Of a stretch of DNA of 64,000 bases, positions 18,410 through 26,253 are shown in pieces (within the stretch, counting starts at the first letter, position 1; the number at the start of each line of letters is the position of its first letter). This DNA is from Massilia sp. Root418 (GTDB lineage: Bacteria > Pseudomonadota > Gammaproteobacteria > Burkholderiales > Burkholderiaceae_D): NCBI RefSeq assembly GCF_001425265.1, contig NZ_LMEC01000001.1, positions 1,241,353-1,305,352 on the forward strand. Reading direction: 5' to 3'. Below the pieces are notes generated by a model. It was given only the letters and a program-made list of their open reading frames with translations. It was not told the origin of the DNA and did not search any database. Both the position numbers and the translations under genes were made by a program.

Positions 18410-20191
18410 TCAGAATTCTTCCCAGTCCCCCTCGGACGATGCCGGCACTGCCCTCAGGTGCCGGGCCGCCGGCCGCGCCGGGGCAGGCGCCGGGGCAGGC
18501 ACCGCTGCCTGCCTGGCCGCCGGCCGGGAAGCCGGGCTGGCAGCCGGACTGGCAGCCGGGCGGGCAAGCTCGCGGGCGGCGCCCTGGCCGGCACGGGCCG
18601 GCGCACCACGCGCCGGCTGCGGCTTCGTAACAGCGGCGTGTCCGGCAGCACCGGCATCCAGGCGGAACACACTGACCGCCTGCTCCAGCGCGCGCGCCTG
18701 GTCCTGCAACGATTCGGCGGCGGCCGCAGCCTGCTCCACCAGTGCCGCGTTCTGCTGGGTGACGGTGTCCATCTCAGCCACGGCCTGGTTGATCTGCTCA
18801 ATGCCCGCGCTCTGCTCCACGCTGGCCGTGAGGATGGCCGACATCATGCCCGTCACGCGCTCCACGCTGACCACCACTTCCTGCATGGTGGCGCCGGCCT
18901 GGTCGACCAGCTTGCTGCCCTCGCCCACGTGGGCCACCGAATCGCCGATCAGCTCCTTGATTTCCTTGGCCGCCGCCGCCGAGCGCTGCGCCAGGTTGCG
19001 CACCTCGGACGCCACCACGGCAAAGCCGCGTCCCTGTTCGCCGGCCCGCGCCGCCTCCACTGCCGCGTTCAGCGCCAGGATATTGGTCTGGAAGGCGATG
19101 CCGTCTATGGTGCCGATAATGTCGGCGATCTTGCCGGAGGACTGGTTGATGGCGCCCATGGTGGCCACCACCTGCGCCACCACCGCGCCGCCGCGCTGGG
19201 CCACGGCCGCCGCCTCGTGCGCCAGCGTGTCGGCCGCACGCGCGCTCTCGGTATTGTGCTGCACGGTGGAGGTCAGTTCCTCCATCGAACTGGCGGTTTC
19301 CTCCAGGCTGGAGGCCTGGGTCTCGGTACGCGCCGACAGGTCCGCATTGCCGGTGGCGATTTCGCCGGAAGCGACGGTAATGGTCTCCGTGCCCTGCCGC
19401 ACCTGCGCCACGATGGCCACCAGGCTGCCGTTCATGCGCTTGAGGGCAGCCGTGAGCTGGCCCATTTCATCATTCGAAGTCACTTCGATGCGCTGCGTCA
19501 GATCGCCCGCCGCGACCGCCTCGGCCACCGCGATGGCGCCGCGCAGGGGCGTGAGGATGGCGCGCAGCAGCCAGTAGGCCATGCCCGCGCCCACCACCAC
19601 GCCAACTACGATGGAAGCGATGGAGATCGCGCGGAAGATCTCGTAGCGCGCCTGCGAGGCCACGTATTCCTGCTTGCCCACCTCCAGCTGCAGCGCCACC
19701 AGCGCGTCGAGCGCCTTGTCGGCCGCCTCCATTGCCGGGTCCAGCTTCTTGTGCTGCAGGGCCGCGGCCTGTTCGCGCTCGCCCGCAGCCAGCGCCGCCG
19801 CCAGCGGCTGCATGGCCTGCTCGCGCAAGGCAGCATGCGTTGCGGCGAAGGCCTTGGCCAGCACCGACTCATCCGGGGTGAGATAGGTGGCCATGTATGC
19901 GGCCCACACTTTGTCGATCTCGCCGCTGCGCCGCTGCGCATCGGCCAGCAGCGCGGTATGCGCGCCGCCCTCGGCGTCCACCGCGTTGCCCAGCACGACC
20001 TGCTGGTACAGCAGGCCGGTGCCGATCTGGTTCAGCATGCCCATGGCCACCAGGCGGTCGTCATACACCGTCTGCAGCGAGGCGTTGGTGCGGCTCAAGC
20101 TGTTCAGTCCTGCCGCGCCGATACCGGTCAGCAGCACCGTGAGGAAGGCCATGGCGGCAATCAGGCGAGTCTTGATGGTGAGGTTTTTCAT
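18410..20191 (-). CDS. Methyl-accepting chemotaxis protein
   Basis: 593 aa. TM1 at about 7-30, a periplasmic four-helix-type sensor (about 31-188), TM2 at about 190-212, HAMP, then the cytoplasmic hairpin with the highly conserved tip ([20 protein letters not shown]). An Ala/Pro-rich flexible tail of about 70 residues ends in DWEEF, resembling the CheR/CheB-tethering pentapeptide (NWETF type). The start at 20191 ([14 protein letters not shown]) was chosen over a longer open frame because it begins the TM1 signal. It follows the lone receiver gene by 34 nt, so the two are probably co-transcribed. Confidence 0.93.
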   Translation of the reverse strand: MKNLTIKTRLIAAMAFLTVLLTGIGAAGLNSLSRTNASLQTVYDDRLVAMGMLNQIGTGLLYQQVVLGNAVDAEGGAHTALLADAQRRSGEIDKVWAAYMATYLTPDESVLAKAFAATHAALREQAMQPLAAALAAGEREQAAALQHKKLDPAMEAADKALDALVALQLEVGKQEYVASQARYEIFRAISIASIVVGVVVGAGMAYWLLRAILTPLRGAIAVAEAVAAGDLTQRIEVTSNDEMGQLTAALKRMNGSLVAIVAQVRQGTETITVASGEIATGNADLSARTETQASSLEETASSMEELTSTVQHNTESARAADTLAHEAAAVAQRGGAVVAQVVATMGAINQSSGKIADIIGTIDGIAFQTNILALNAAVEAARAGEQGRGFAVVASEVRNLAQRSAAAAKEIKELIGDSVAHVGEGSKLVDQAGATMQEVVVSVERVTGMMSAILTASVEQSAGIEQINQAVAEMDTVTQQNAALVEQAAAAAESLQDQARALEQAVSVFRLDAGAAGHAAVTKPQPARGAPARAGQGAARELARPAASPAASPASRPAARQAAVPAPAPAPARPAARHLRAVPASSEGDWEEF

Positions 20192-20225
20192 GGTGTACGC
20201 CCCTTTGCTTAGTCTTGTTGTTGGG

Positions 20226-20600
20226 TTATTGCTGCTGCGCGGCGCGCTGCAAGGCGGCCAGCAGGTCTTCAGAGGCGAAGGGCTTGCGCAAGTAGGCCAG
20301 GCAGCCCAGCCGCTGGGCCGCCGCCTCGAAGCCGCCGTCGATCTGGCTGGTGACGAACACGATGGGTGGGGCATTGCCGGCGCCCACCAGCATCTGCTGC
20401 AATTCGATGCCGGACAGGCCGCCCAGGTCAATGTCGAGGATCAGGCAGCTGACGTCGCCGCGCTCCTCGCGCTGCAGGTACAGCTCGGCCGAGGCGTAGA
20501 GCTGGGCCAGGTAGCCGGCCGCGCGCAGCAGCCTGCCCAGCGCCTTGAGCATGCCGGGGTCGTTTTCGACCACCGCAACGACGAGTTTTCCTGTGTCCAT
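20226..20600 (-). CDS. Stand-alone receiver domain protein
   Basis: 124 aa consisting of a receiver only. The opening [12 protein letters not shown] is FixJ-like, with Asn-Asp in place of the usual Asp-Asp pair; the phosphoacceptor is Asp56 (LILDIDLGG) and the conserved Lys is in YLRKPF. No output domain. The start is the inner ATG at 20600. It lies between a FixJ-type regulator gene and the chemoreceptor gene, so it may relay to either. Confidence 0.85.
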   Translation of the reverse strand: MDTGKLVVAVVENDPGMLKALGRLLRAAGYLAQLYASAELYLQREERGDVSCLILDIDLGGLSGIELQQMLVGAGNAPPIVFVTSQIDGGFEAAAQRLGCLAYLRKPFASEDLLAALQRAAQQQ

Positions 20601-20736
20601 GACGCCATCCCTGAGGTGCAAGCACCGATAGGGATGACTGTAGGGAGATTTTGCGCCGCTGTAACGTGTCCTTTGGTACAGGTAGCCGGCGTGCCGGCAG
20701 GCGTGCGGGGTTGGCGAGCCGTCGCCCAGCCGTCGC

Positions 20737-21342
20737 TCAGCCGCCGCTCAGGCCGAGGCGGTTGGCCATCTGCACCAGTTCGGCCAGCGAGCCGGCGCCC
20801 ATCTTTTCCATCAGGCTGTGGCGGTGCGCCTTGACGGTGCGCTCGGTGTTGCCCAGTTCGAAGGCGATCTGCTTGTTCAGCATGCCCTGCACCACCAGCA
20901 CAAACACCTCCCGCTCGCGCGCGGTGAGCGTGGCGGCGCGCTGGCGCAGCGCGCTGAGCTGGCTGTTGTGCAGCGCGGCCGCCTCGTAGCGCTGCATGGC
21001 GCGGCCAATGGCGTCCAGCAGCGGTTCCTTGGCGATGGGTTTGGACAGGAAATCCTCGGCCCCGGCCTTGATGGCGCGCACGCTCATGGCGATGTCGCCG
21101 TTCCCGGTCAGGAAGACGATGGGCAGGATGCTGTTGCGCGCACGCAGATGTTCCTGCAGCTGCAAGCCGGTCAGGCCCGGCATGTCCACGTCCAGCAGGA
21201 TGCAGCCGGCTTCGTCGCCGGTTTCGGCGCGCACGAAGGCGTCGCCGGATTCGTAGGCGCTGACGCGGTAGCCGCAGGCGCCCAGCAGGCGCGAGAGCGC
21301 GGTGCGCAGCGGCTCGTCGTCGTCGATGATGTGGATTTTCAT
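20737..21342 (-). CDS. FixJ/NarL-type response regulator
   Basis: 201 aa. Receiver residues 1-120 have DDD at 7-9, phosphoacceptor Asp51 (LLDVDMPG), T in FLTGNG and K in LSKPI. The LuxR-type HTH covers about 135-195 (LTAREREVFVLVVQGMLNKQIA). It binds DNA when phosphorylated. The start overlaps the stop of the hybrid-kinase gene as ATGA, so the two form a translationally coupled two-component pair. Confidence 0.93.
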   Translation of the reverse strand: MKIHIIDDDEPLRTALSRLLGACGYRVSAYESGDAFVRAETGDEAGCILLDVDMPGLTGLQLQEHLRARNSILPIVFLTGNGDIAMSVRAIKAGAEDFLSKPIAKEPLLDAIGRAMQRYEAAALHNSQLSALRQRAATLTAREREVFVLVVQGMLNKQIAFELGNTERTVKAHRHSLMEKMGAGSLAELVQMANRLGLSGG

Positions 21343-22664
21343 GCTGCCTCCCCGGCCGCTGCCAGCGGCAAGGCAAAGCCCACCGTGGCGCCTCCGCCGG
21401 GATTGTTGGCGGCCCAGATGCGGCCGCCGTGCGCCTGCACGATGGCCGCCGCAATCGACAGGCCCAGCCCCATGCCGTGCGCCTTGGTGGTGAAGAAGGA
21501 CTCGAACAGGCGCTCCTGGTTGGCGCCGAAGCCGCAGCCATGGTCGCTCACCTGCACTTCGGCCATGGCGCCGTCACGGCGGCGGGCGCACAGGGTGATG
21601 CGGCGCGGCGCGGCAGTGCCTGCGGCGCCGATGGCCTCGGGCGCCGGCCCCATGGCGTCCATGCCGTTCAACAGCAGGTTGATCAGGATCTGCTGCAGCT
21701 GCACCGGGTCGGCCGACACCATCAGCGGTCCCGGCGCCGGCTCGGTGCACAGCTGCACGCGCCGCATGCGGGCCTCGCTGCCCAGCAGGGCCGTCACCTG
21801 GGCCATGGCGTCGTTCAGGTCCAGGCGCTGGGCCACCGGATCGGATTTCTTCAGCAGCTCGCGCATACGCTGTATCAGTTCGCTGGCGCGGCGGTCGTCG
21901 CGCCGGATGTCGCCCAGGATCTCCTCCACGTCGCCCAGCGCCGGCGGTGTCATTTTCAGGAACAGCTCGGCGGCCTCGGCGTTGCTCATGATGGCCGCCA
22001 GCGGCTGGTTCAGCTCATGCACCAGCGCCGCGCAGTACACCGTGGCGCTGGCGTTGCGGTTCATATGGGCGATCTCGGCCAGGCGCTGGCGCGACTCGCG
22101 CTGCAGCTGGTCGTTGTGGGCGGCCAGCTGCTGCTGCAGGCGGCGGATCTTCAGGTGCGCCATCACGCGCGCGTTTACTTCCTCGAACTGGAAGGGCTTG
22201 GAAATGAAATCGACGCCGCCCACCCGGAAGCCGCGCAGCTTGTCGTCGGTGTCGCTGTGGGCGGACAGGAAAATCACCGGCACCTCGTCCAGGCCGGGCA
22301 TCTGCTTCAGGCGGCTGCACACTTCGTAGCCGTCAATGCCCGGCATGCGGATGTCGAGCAGCACCAGTTCGGGCGCCTGGGCCTGGGCGCTCCACAGCGC
22401 CAGCTCGCCGTTGGGCGCCTCGCGCACGCGGTAACCGGCGTCGGTGAGCAGCTTGGACAGCAGCTGCAGCGAAGCGGGCGTGTCCTCCACCACCAGGATA
22501 TCGCCGCGAATCTCGGCCGGTCCGGGCGGCAGCGGATTGCGCTGCGACTCAGGCAACGTTTCAGGCAAACCCGCCGGCTGCGCCGGTATACGCCCGGCCG
22601 CCGTGTGCGCTGGTCCTTGCTGTTCGCCGACCGTGGCTGCTTCCTGCCGCCCTGCTGCTTCCAT
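21339..22664 (-). CDS. Receiver-fused sensor histidine kinase (REC-HisKA-HATPase)
   Basis: 441 aa. After a disordered N-terminus the receiver spans about 55-170 with phosphoacceptor Asp104 (LLDIRMPG), followed by a coiled coil, the dimerisation/phospho-site ALVHELNQPLAA (His216), and the ATPase domain with N, G1 (DHGCGFG) and G2 (GMGLGLSI) boxes. No PAS or transmembrane sensor, so the input is probably phosphorylation of its own N-terminal receiver. It is the partner of the FixJ-type regulator that follows. Confidence 0.9.
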   Translation of the reverse strand: MEAAGRQEAATVGEQQGPAHTAAGRIPAQPAGLPETLPESQRNPLPPGPAEIRGDILVVEDTPASLQLLSKLLTDAGYRVREAPNGELALWSAQAQAPELVLLDIRMPGIDGYEVCSRLKQMPGLDEVPVIFLSAHSDTDDKLRGFRVGGVDFISKPFQFEEVNARVMAHLKIRRLQQQLAAHNDQLQRESRQRLAEIAHMNRNASATVYCAALVHELNQPLAAIMSNAEAAELFLKMTPPALGDVEEILGDIRRDDRRASELIQRMRELLKKSDPVAQRLDLNDAMAQVTALLGSEARMRRVQLCTEPAPGPLMVSADPVQLQQILINLLLNGMDAMGPAPEAIGAAGTAAPRRITLCARRRDGAMAEVQVSDHGCGFGANQERLFESFFTTKAHGMGLGLSIAAAIVQAHGGRIWAANNPGGGATVGFALPLAAAGEAA

Positions 22665-22759
22665 TCACGCTCCCGTGTCCGCCACCCGTTGTCCGCACTG
22701 CGCGGTGCCCAGACGATATCGGCCACGCCAGTATATTGCAAGCGGTTGTGGCCGCAGCG

Positions 22760-23725
22760 CTACATTGGGCCCATGATCATGGACGCGTGCGCCGACACTC
22801 CCGCCAGCACGCCGGCCGCCGACGCCAGCGTGCCGTTGTGGCGCGCGCTGGCCGCGTCGCCTGCCGCGAACACGCCGGGCACACTGGTCTGCTGGCCGGC
22901 ATCGACCTGGATGTGCGGACCGGTGGCGCCGGCGTCGAAGGCGCAGCCCAGCTGCCCGGCCAGCGGCGAAGCCATGCTGGTCACCGGGGCGGTGAACACC
23001 GCGTGCAGGGGCAGCACGCGGCCGTCCGCCAGCCGCACCGCGTCCAGTTGCGGCGCGCTGCCCAGCAGCTCCACCACCGGCACGCGCTCCACCCGCGCGC
23101 CGCGCGCCTGCAACTGCGCCGCCTCTTCGGCGGACGGCTCGTGCAAGCCCTGCGTGAAATACGTGGTGTCGCCCCAGTCAGGCAGCAGCAAGCCCTGGTG
23201 CACCGACTGCGGCGCGGCCGCCAGCACTCCCAGCGCCCCGCCGCTCACCTCGAAGCCGTGGCAATAGGGGCAATGCAACACCGTTCTTCCCCAGCGTTCG
23301 GCAAGGCCGGGAATGGCCGGCAGCGTGTCTTTCACGCCGGTGGCCAGGACCAGCCGGGCCGCCGATGCCGATAGCGCCGCCGTTGCCGGTGCCGCCGCTG
23401 TTGCCGCGCCCGCCTGCGCGAGGGCCCCTGACGCGCCCGCCGTCCACTCGACGGCGAAACCGTCCCCCTCCTTGCGCGCGCTGTGCGCGACGCCGCGCAC
23501 AAGCTCGAAGCTCGGATACGCCTGCAACTGCCGCAATGCCTGCGCGTTGATCTCCGCCGGCGCCATGCCGTCCAGCGCCAGGAAACCGTGCACCGCCGGC
23601 GACCACCGGTTGCGCGGCTGCCCGGCATCGATCAAGAGCACCTTGCGCCGCGCCCGCACCAGCTGCATGGCCGCAGACAGCCCCGCGAAGCTCCCACCCA
23701 CCACAATGACGTCGTAATGCTTCAT
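22760..23725 (-). CDS. Thioredoxin-reductase-like NAD(P)/FAD oxidoreductase
   Basis: 321 aa. The FAD-binding GGSFAGLSAA lies near the N-terminus, a CPYCHG redox disulfide motif at about residue 150, and VFAAGDAA near the C-terminus, the layout of the thioredoxin reductase superfamily. An Ala-rich insert (about 110-130) widens the NADPH domain. The precise electron acceptor is unknown. It is divergent from an Rrf2 regulator gene 117 bp away, with inverted repeats between them, so it is probably controlled by that regulator. Confidence 0.88.
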   Translation of the reverse strand: MKHYDVIVVGGSFAGLSAAMQLVRARRKVLLIDAGQPRNRWSPAVHGFLALDGMAPAEINAQALRQLQAYPSFELVRGVAHSARKEGDGFAVEWTAGASGALAQAGAATAAAPATAALSASAARLVLATGVKDTLPAIPGLAERWGRTVLHCPYCHGFEVSGGALGVLAAAPQSVHQGLLLPDWGDTTYFTQGLHEPSAEEAAQLQARGARVERVPVVELLGSAPQLDAVRLADGRVLPLHAVFTAPVTSMASPLAGQLGCAFDAGATGPHIQVDAGQQTSVPGVFAAGDAASARHNGTLASAAGVLAGVSAHASMIMGPM

Positions 23726-23750
23726 ACCGGCCTCCGTTTACGTATCATTC

Positions 23751-23799
23751 AAAGTTACATGATAGCAGCAAACGCCGCTAACGTAACTTTTCTTGTTAC
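23751..23799. promoter_or_regulatory. Inverted repeats in the oxidoreductase/Rrf2 divergent promoter
   Basis: AAAGTTAC (23751-23758) and GTAACTTT (23783-23790) are perfect reverse complements 24 bp apart, and a third GTTAC half-site begins at 23795. They lie between the two divergent start codons and are good candidates for the Rrf2 protein binding sites. Confidence 0.5.
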
Positions 23800-23828
23800 G
23801 CGAATTGGAAAGCGATAAGATAGGCAGC

Positions 23829-23846
23829 ATGAGACAAACATCATGA
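23829..23846 (+). other. Five-codon upstream ORF overlapping the Rrf2 start
   Basis: ATG at 23829 opens MRQTS and stops at TGA 23844-23846, overlapping the Rrf2 ATG at 23843 as ATGA. The only ribosome-site-like AGG (TAGGCAGC) is placed for the short frame. The words CATGAGACAA are repeated at both starts, so the arrangement may have arisen by a 14-bp duplication. Confidence 0.4.
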
Positions 23847-24268
23847 GACAAGACAGCCGCCTGTCCCGCATGCTCCACGTGCTGATCCACATGGAGCGCC
23901 GTGGCGAACCCGCCACTTCCGAAGACATTGCCCGGATGCTGGGCACCAATCCCGTGGTCGTGCGCCGCACCATGGCGGGGCTGCGCAACGAAGGCTACGT
24001 CACGTCAGGCAAAGGCCATGGCGGCGGCTGGGCGCTGGCCCGTCCGCTCAAGGACATCACCCTGCTGGACGTGCACCGCGCCCTCGGCAACCCATCCGTG
24101 TTCGCCATGGGTGTGGAGCAGGAAAACCCGGTCTGCCTGGTGGAGCAAGCGGTGAACGCCGCGCTGGCGGACGCCATGCGGCAGGCGGAGCAGATTTTGC
24201 TGGACCGGCTTGGCAGCGTCACCCTGGCCGACCTGGCCACCGACGTGGACCGCCGTTTCTGTTCCTAG
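23843..24268 (+). CDS. Rrf2 family transcriptional regulator
   Basis: 141 aa. Winged HTH at about 1-65 (EDIARMLGTNPVVVRRTMAG) with the Rrf2 wing GHGGGWALARP. It has only two Cys (PVCLVEQ and the C-terminal FCS), so it lacks the three-Cys set of iron-sulfur Rrf2 proteins such as IscR or NsrR and may sense a different signal. Divergent from a flavin oxidoreductase gene that it probably controls. Its stop overlaps that of the DUF455 gene. Confidence 0.9.
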   Translation: MRQDSRLSRMLHVLIHMERRGEPATSEDIARMLGTNPVVVRRTMAGLRNEGYVTSGKGHGGGWALARPLKDITLLDVHRALGNPSVFAMGVEQENPVCLVEQAVNAALADAMRQAEQILLDRLGSVTLADLATDVDRRFCS

Positions 24269-25077
24269 GCCGATGGACCGGCCAGCTGGCCCAGTTCGGC
24301 CTCGGTAAAGCCCGCCTGCCGGCGCGCTTCAAAGTTGAACGGGCCTTTCAGCACCGGGGCACGGTAGCGCGCGGCCAGCTCGTCGTATGTGGCGCGCGGT
24401 TCCAGGCCGCGCAGCTCGCACATGTGGCGATACCAGCGGTTGCCGATCTCCACGTGGCCGATCTCGTCGCGCAGGATGATATCCAGGATGGCAGCCGCCT
24501 CCAGGTCGCCGGCCTGCGCGATCTTGGCGCGCAGCGGCGGGATCGCATCCAGCCCGCGCGCCTCCAGGGTACGCGGCACCAGCGCCATGCGCGCCGTGAT
24601 GTCCTCGCGGGTGCGCTCCACCATCTCCCACAGGCTGTCATGCGCGGTGAAATCGCCGTAGCGGTAGCCCAGGCCCTGCAGATGCGCCGACAGCATGGAG
24701 AAGTGGTAAGCCTCTTCCCTGGCCACCCGCAGCCAGTCCGTGTAATACGCGGCCGGCATGCCGGGGAAGCGCCACAGCGCGTCCAGCGCCAGGTTGACCG
24801 CGTTGAATTCGATATGTGACAGCGCATGCACCAGCATCGCCCTGCCCTCCAGCGTGGCCATGGAGCGCCGTCCCACCAGGCGCGGCGGCACCAGCTCCGG
24901 TTTCTGCGGCCGGCCGGGGATGGCTCGGTCGGGCCGCGGCGCGGCGGCCGCGTCCAGCGCCAGGGCGCCGTCCGCCCAAGCCTGCGCCATGGCGGCCACG
25001 GCCTGCGCTTTGGCGGCGGGATCGATTTCAAGCAAGCATCGCAGCGCATACGCGCGCAGCTCCGGTGGGTGCGGCAT
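24265..25077 (-). CDS. DUF455 ferritin-like protein
   Basis: 270 aa. Helical protein with carboxylate/His pairs expected of a di-metal ferritin-like core: HIEFNAVNLALD, REEAYHFSML and RDEIGHVEIGNRW. DUF455 proteins are widespread but their reaction is not established. The start is taken at MPHPPELRAYAL (25077), which begins the conserved part; the frame is open for 31 more codons upstream. Confidence 0.85.
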   Translation of the reverse strand: MPHPPELRAYALRCLLEIDPAAKAQAVAAMAQAWADGALALDAAAAPRPDRAIPGRPQKPELVPPRLVGRRSMATLEGRAMLVHALSHIEFNAVNLALDALWRFPGMPAAYYTDWLRVAREEAYHFSMLSAHLQGLGYRYGDFTAHDSLWEMVERTREDITARMALVPRTLEARGLDAIPPLRAKIAQAGDLEAAAILDIILRDEIGHVEIGNRWYRHMCELRGLEPRATYDELAARYRAPVLKGPFNFEARRQAGFTEAELGQLAGPSA

Positions 25078-25155
25078 GGGACTTAACCTAGGGCGAAGAA
25101 AAGGACGCAGTGTACCAAACTGCCGTGCCCGGCGGGCCTTGCCGCCGCTTGCTGG

Positions 25156-25184
25156 GGCATCAGGCGGCATCAGGCGGCATCAGG
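25156..25184. repeat. Short tandem repeat (about three 10-bp units)
   Basis: The unit GGCATCAGGC occurs almost three times in a row. The last copy contains the stop codon of the minus-strand DUF2061 gene, so repeat-number change would alter only the 3' untranslated region. Confidence 0.7.
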
Positions 25185-25608
25185 AGGAGAAAGCGGCGCC
25201 GGCCGGGGCCGGGCGCAGCGCCACCCGGGCTTCGAATCTGTCCCACAGGCGGTCGTGGTAAGGCAAGGCGATCACGTTCAGGATGGGTTCCAGCACCGCC
25301 GCCAGGCCGCCCAGCGCCATCGAACCGGTGGCCCACCACAGCATCAGGAATGCCACGGCCGCATGCATCAGGGTCTGGCTGATCTTCTCGCCGGCCAGCG
25401 CCGCGTACCGGGCGCGGGCCTCGACGGCACGCGCGCGCAACTGGTGCCACGCCCGCTCGTGGAACGGCAGCAGCAGCACGTTCACCACCGGCTCCAGCAC
25501 CGCAGCCAGTCCGCCGAAGACGACCGAACCGGTCATCACATACATCAGGCTGAACGCGATGCCCGTATGGGCGGCTACCTGGCTGACTTTTTTCGCTGCG
25601 GTGAACAT
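25180..25608 (-). CDS. Membrane protein with two DUF2061 repeats
   Basis: 142 aa. The sequence is an internal duplication: TGSVVFGGLAAVLEPVVNVL + PFHERAW in the first half and TGSMALGGLAAVLEPILNVI + PYHDRLW in the second, each with a hydrophobic pair. DUF2061 proteins are small inner-membrane proteins of unknown function. Start at 25608 is supported by GAGG upstream. Confidence 0.85.
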   Translation of the reverse strand: MFTAAKKVSQVAAHTGIAFSLMYVMTGSVVFGGLAAVLEPVVNVLLLPFHERAWHQLRARAVEARARYAALAGEKISQTLMHAAVAFLMLWWATGSMALGGLAAVLEPILNVIALPYHDRLWDRFEARVALRPAPAGAAFSS

Positions 25609-25703
25609 GGGAACCTCGTTATGTGCTGATCTGGTCAGCAAATAATAACGATTCTCATTTAACTCGGAAAGACAATTGTTTTTACCGTTGCGATAGATTT
25701 TGC

Positions 25704-26237
25704 CTAAGACGCTGGCGGAATCTCGCGCACCACGCGGCACGGGTTGCCGACCGCCAGGCTGTTGGCCGGAATCGACTTGCTCACCACGCTGCCCGCGCCG
25801 ATGGTGCAGTTATCGCCGATGGTAACGCCGTGCAGGATGGTCACGTTGGCGCCGATCCACACATGGTTGCCGATGGTGATGGGCAGCGCTTCGAACACGC
25901 CGGCCGCGCGCGCCACCGGGTCCACCGGGTGGCTGGCCGCCGAGATCACGGTATTCGGGCCGATCAGCACATGGCTGCCCAGGGTCACGGGCGCGCAGTC
26001 CAGGATCACCAGGTTGTGGTTGGCGAAACAATGGTCGCCCACCGTGATGTTGTAGCCGTAGTCGCAGAAGAACGGCGCTTCGAAGTGCGCGTTGTTCGGC
26101 TTGCGCAGCAATTGCTCAAGGATTTCGGCGCGTTTGGCCACGTCGTCCTCGCGGTTGAAGGCTGCGCACAGCAGCTTTGCTGCCCGGCGCTCCACGCTGC
26201 CAGGCGATTCCCCGGGGCGGTAAGGTTTGTCCTGCAT
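25704..26237 (-). CDS. Hexapeptide-repeat acetyltransferase (maltose/NodL type)
   Basis: 177 aa. The N-terminal helical cap (MQDKPYRPGESPGSVERR) is followed by left-handed beta-helix hexapeptide repeats and HPVDPVARAAG, the active-site loop typical of maltose/galactoside O-acetyltransferases. It transfers acetyl from acetyl-CoA to a sugar hydroxyl. It follows the SulP gene by about 16 nt on the same strand. Confidence 0.9.
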   Translation of the reverse strand: MQDKPYRPGESPGSVERRAAKLLCAAFNREDDVAKRAEILEQLLRKPNNAHFEAPFFCDYGYNITVGDHCFANHNLVILDCAPVTLGSHVLIGPNTVISAASHPVDPVARAAGVFEALPITIGNHVWIGANVTILHGVTIGDNCTIGAGSVVSKSIPANSLAVGNPCRVVREIPPAS

Positions 26238-26253
26238 GCTTTCTCCTCAAGTG

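Noticed and set aside
18454..20212. Plus-strand open frames of 390-584 codons opposite the chemoreceptor
   Set aside because: The minus-strand chemoreceptor is complete with the conserved hairpin tip; the plus frames have no recognisable domain.
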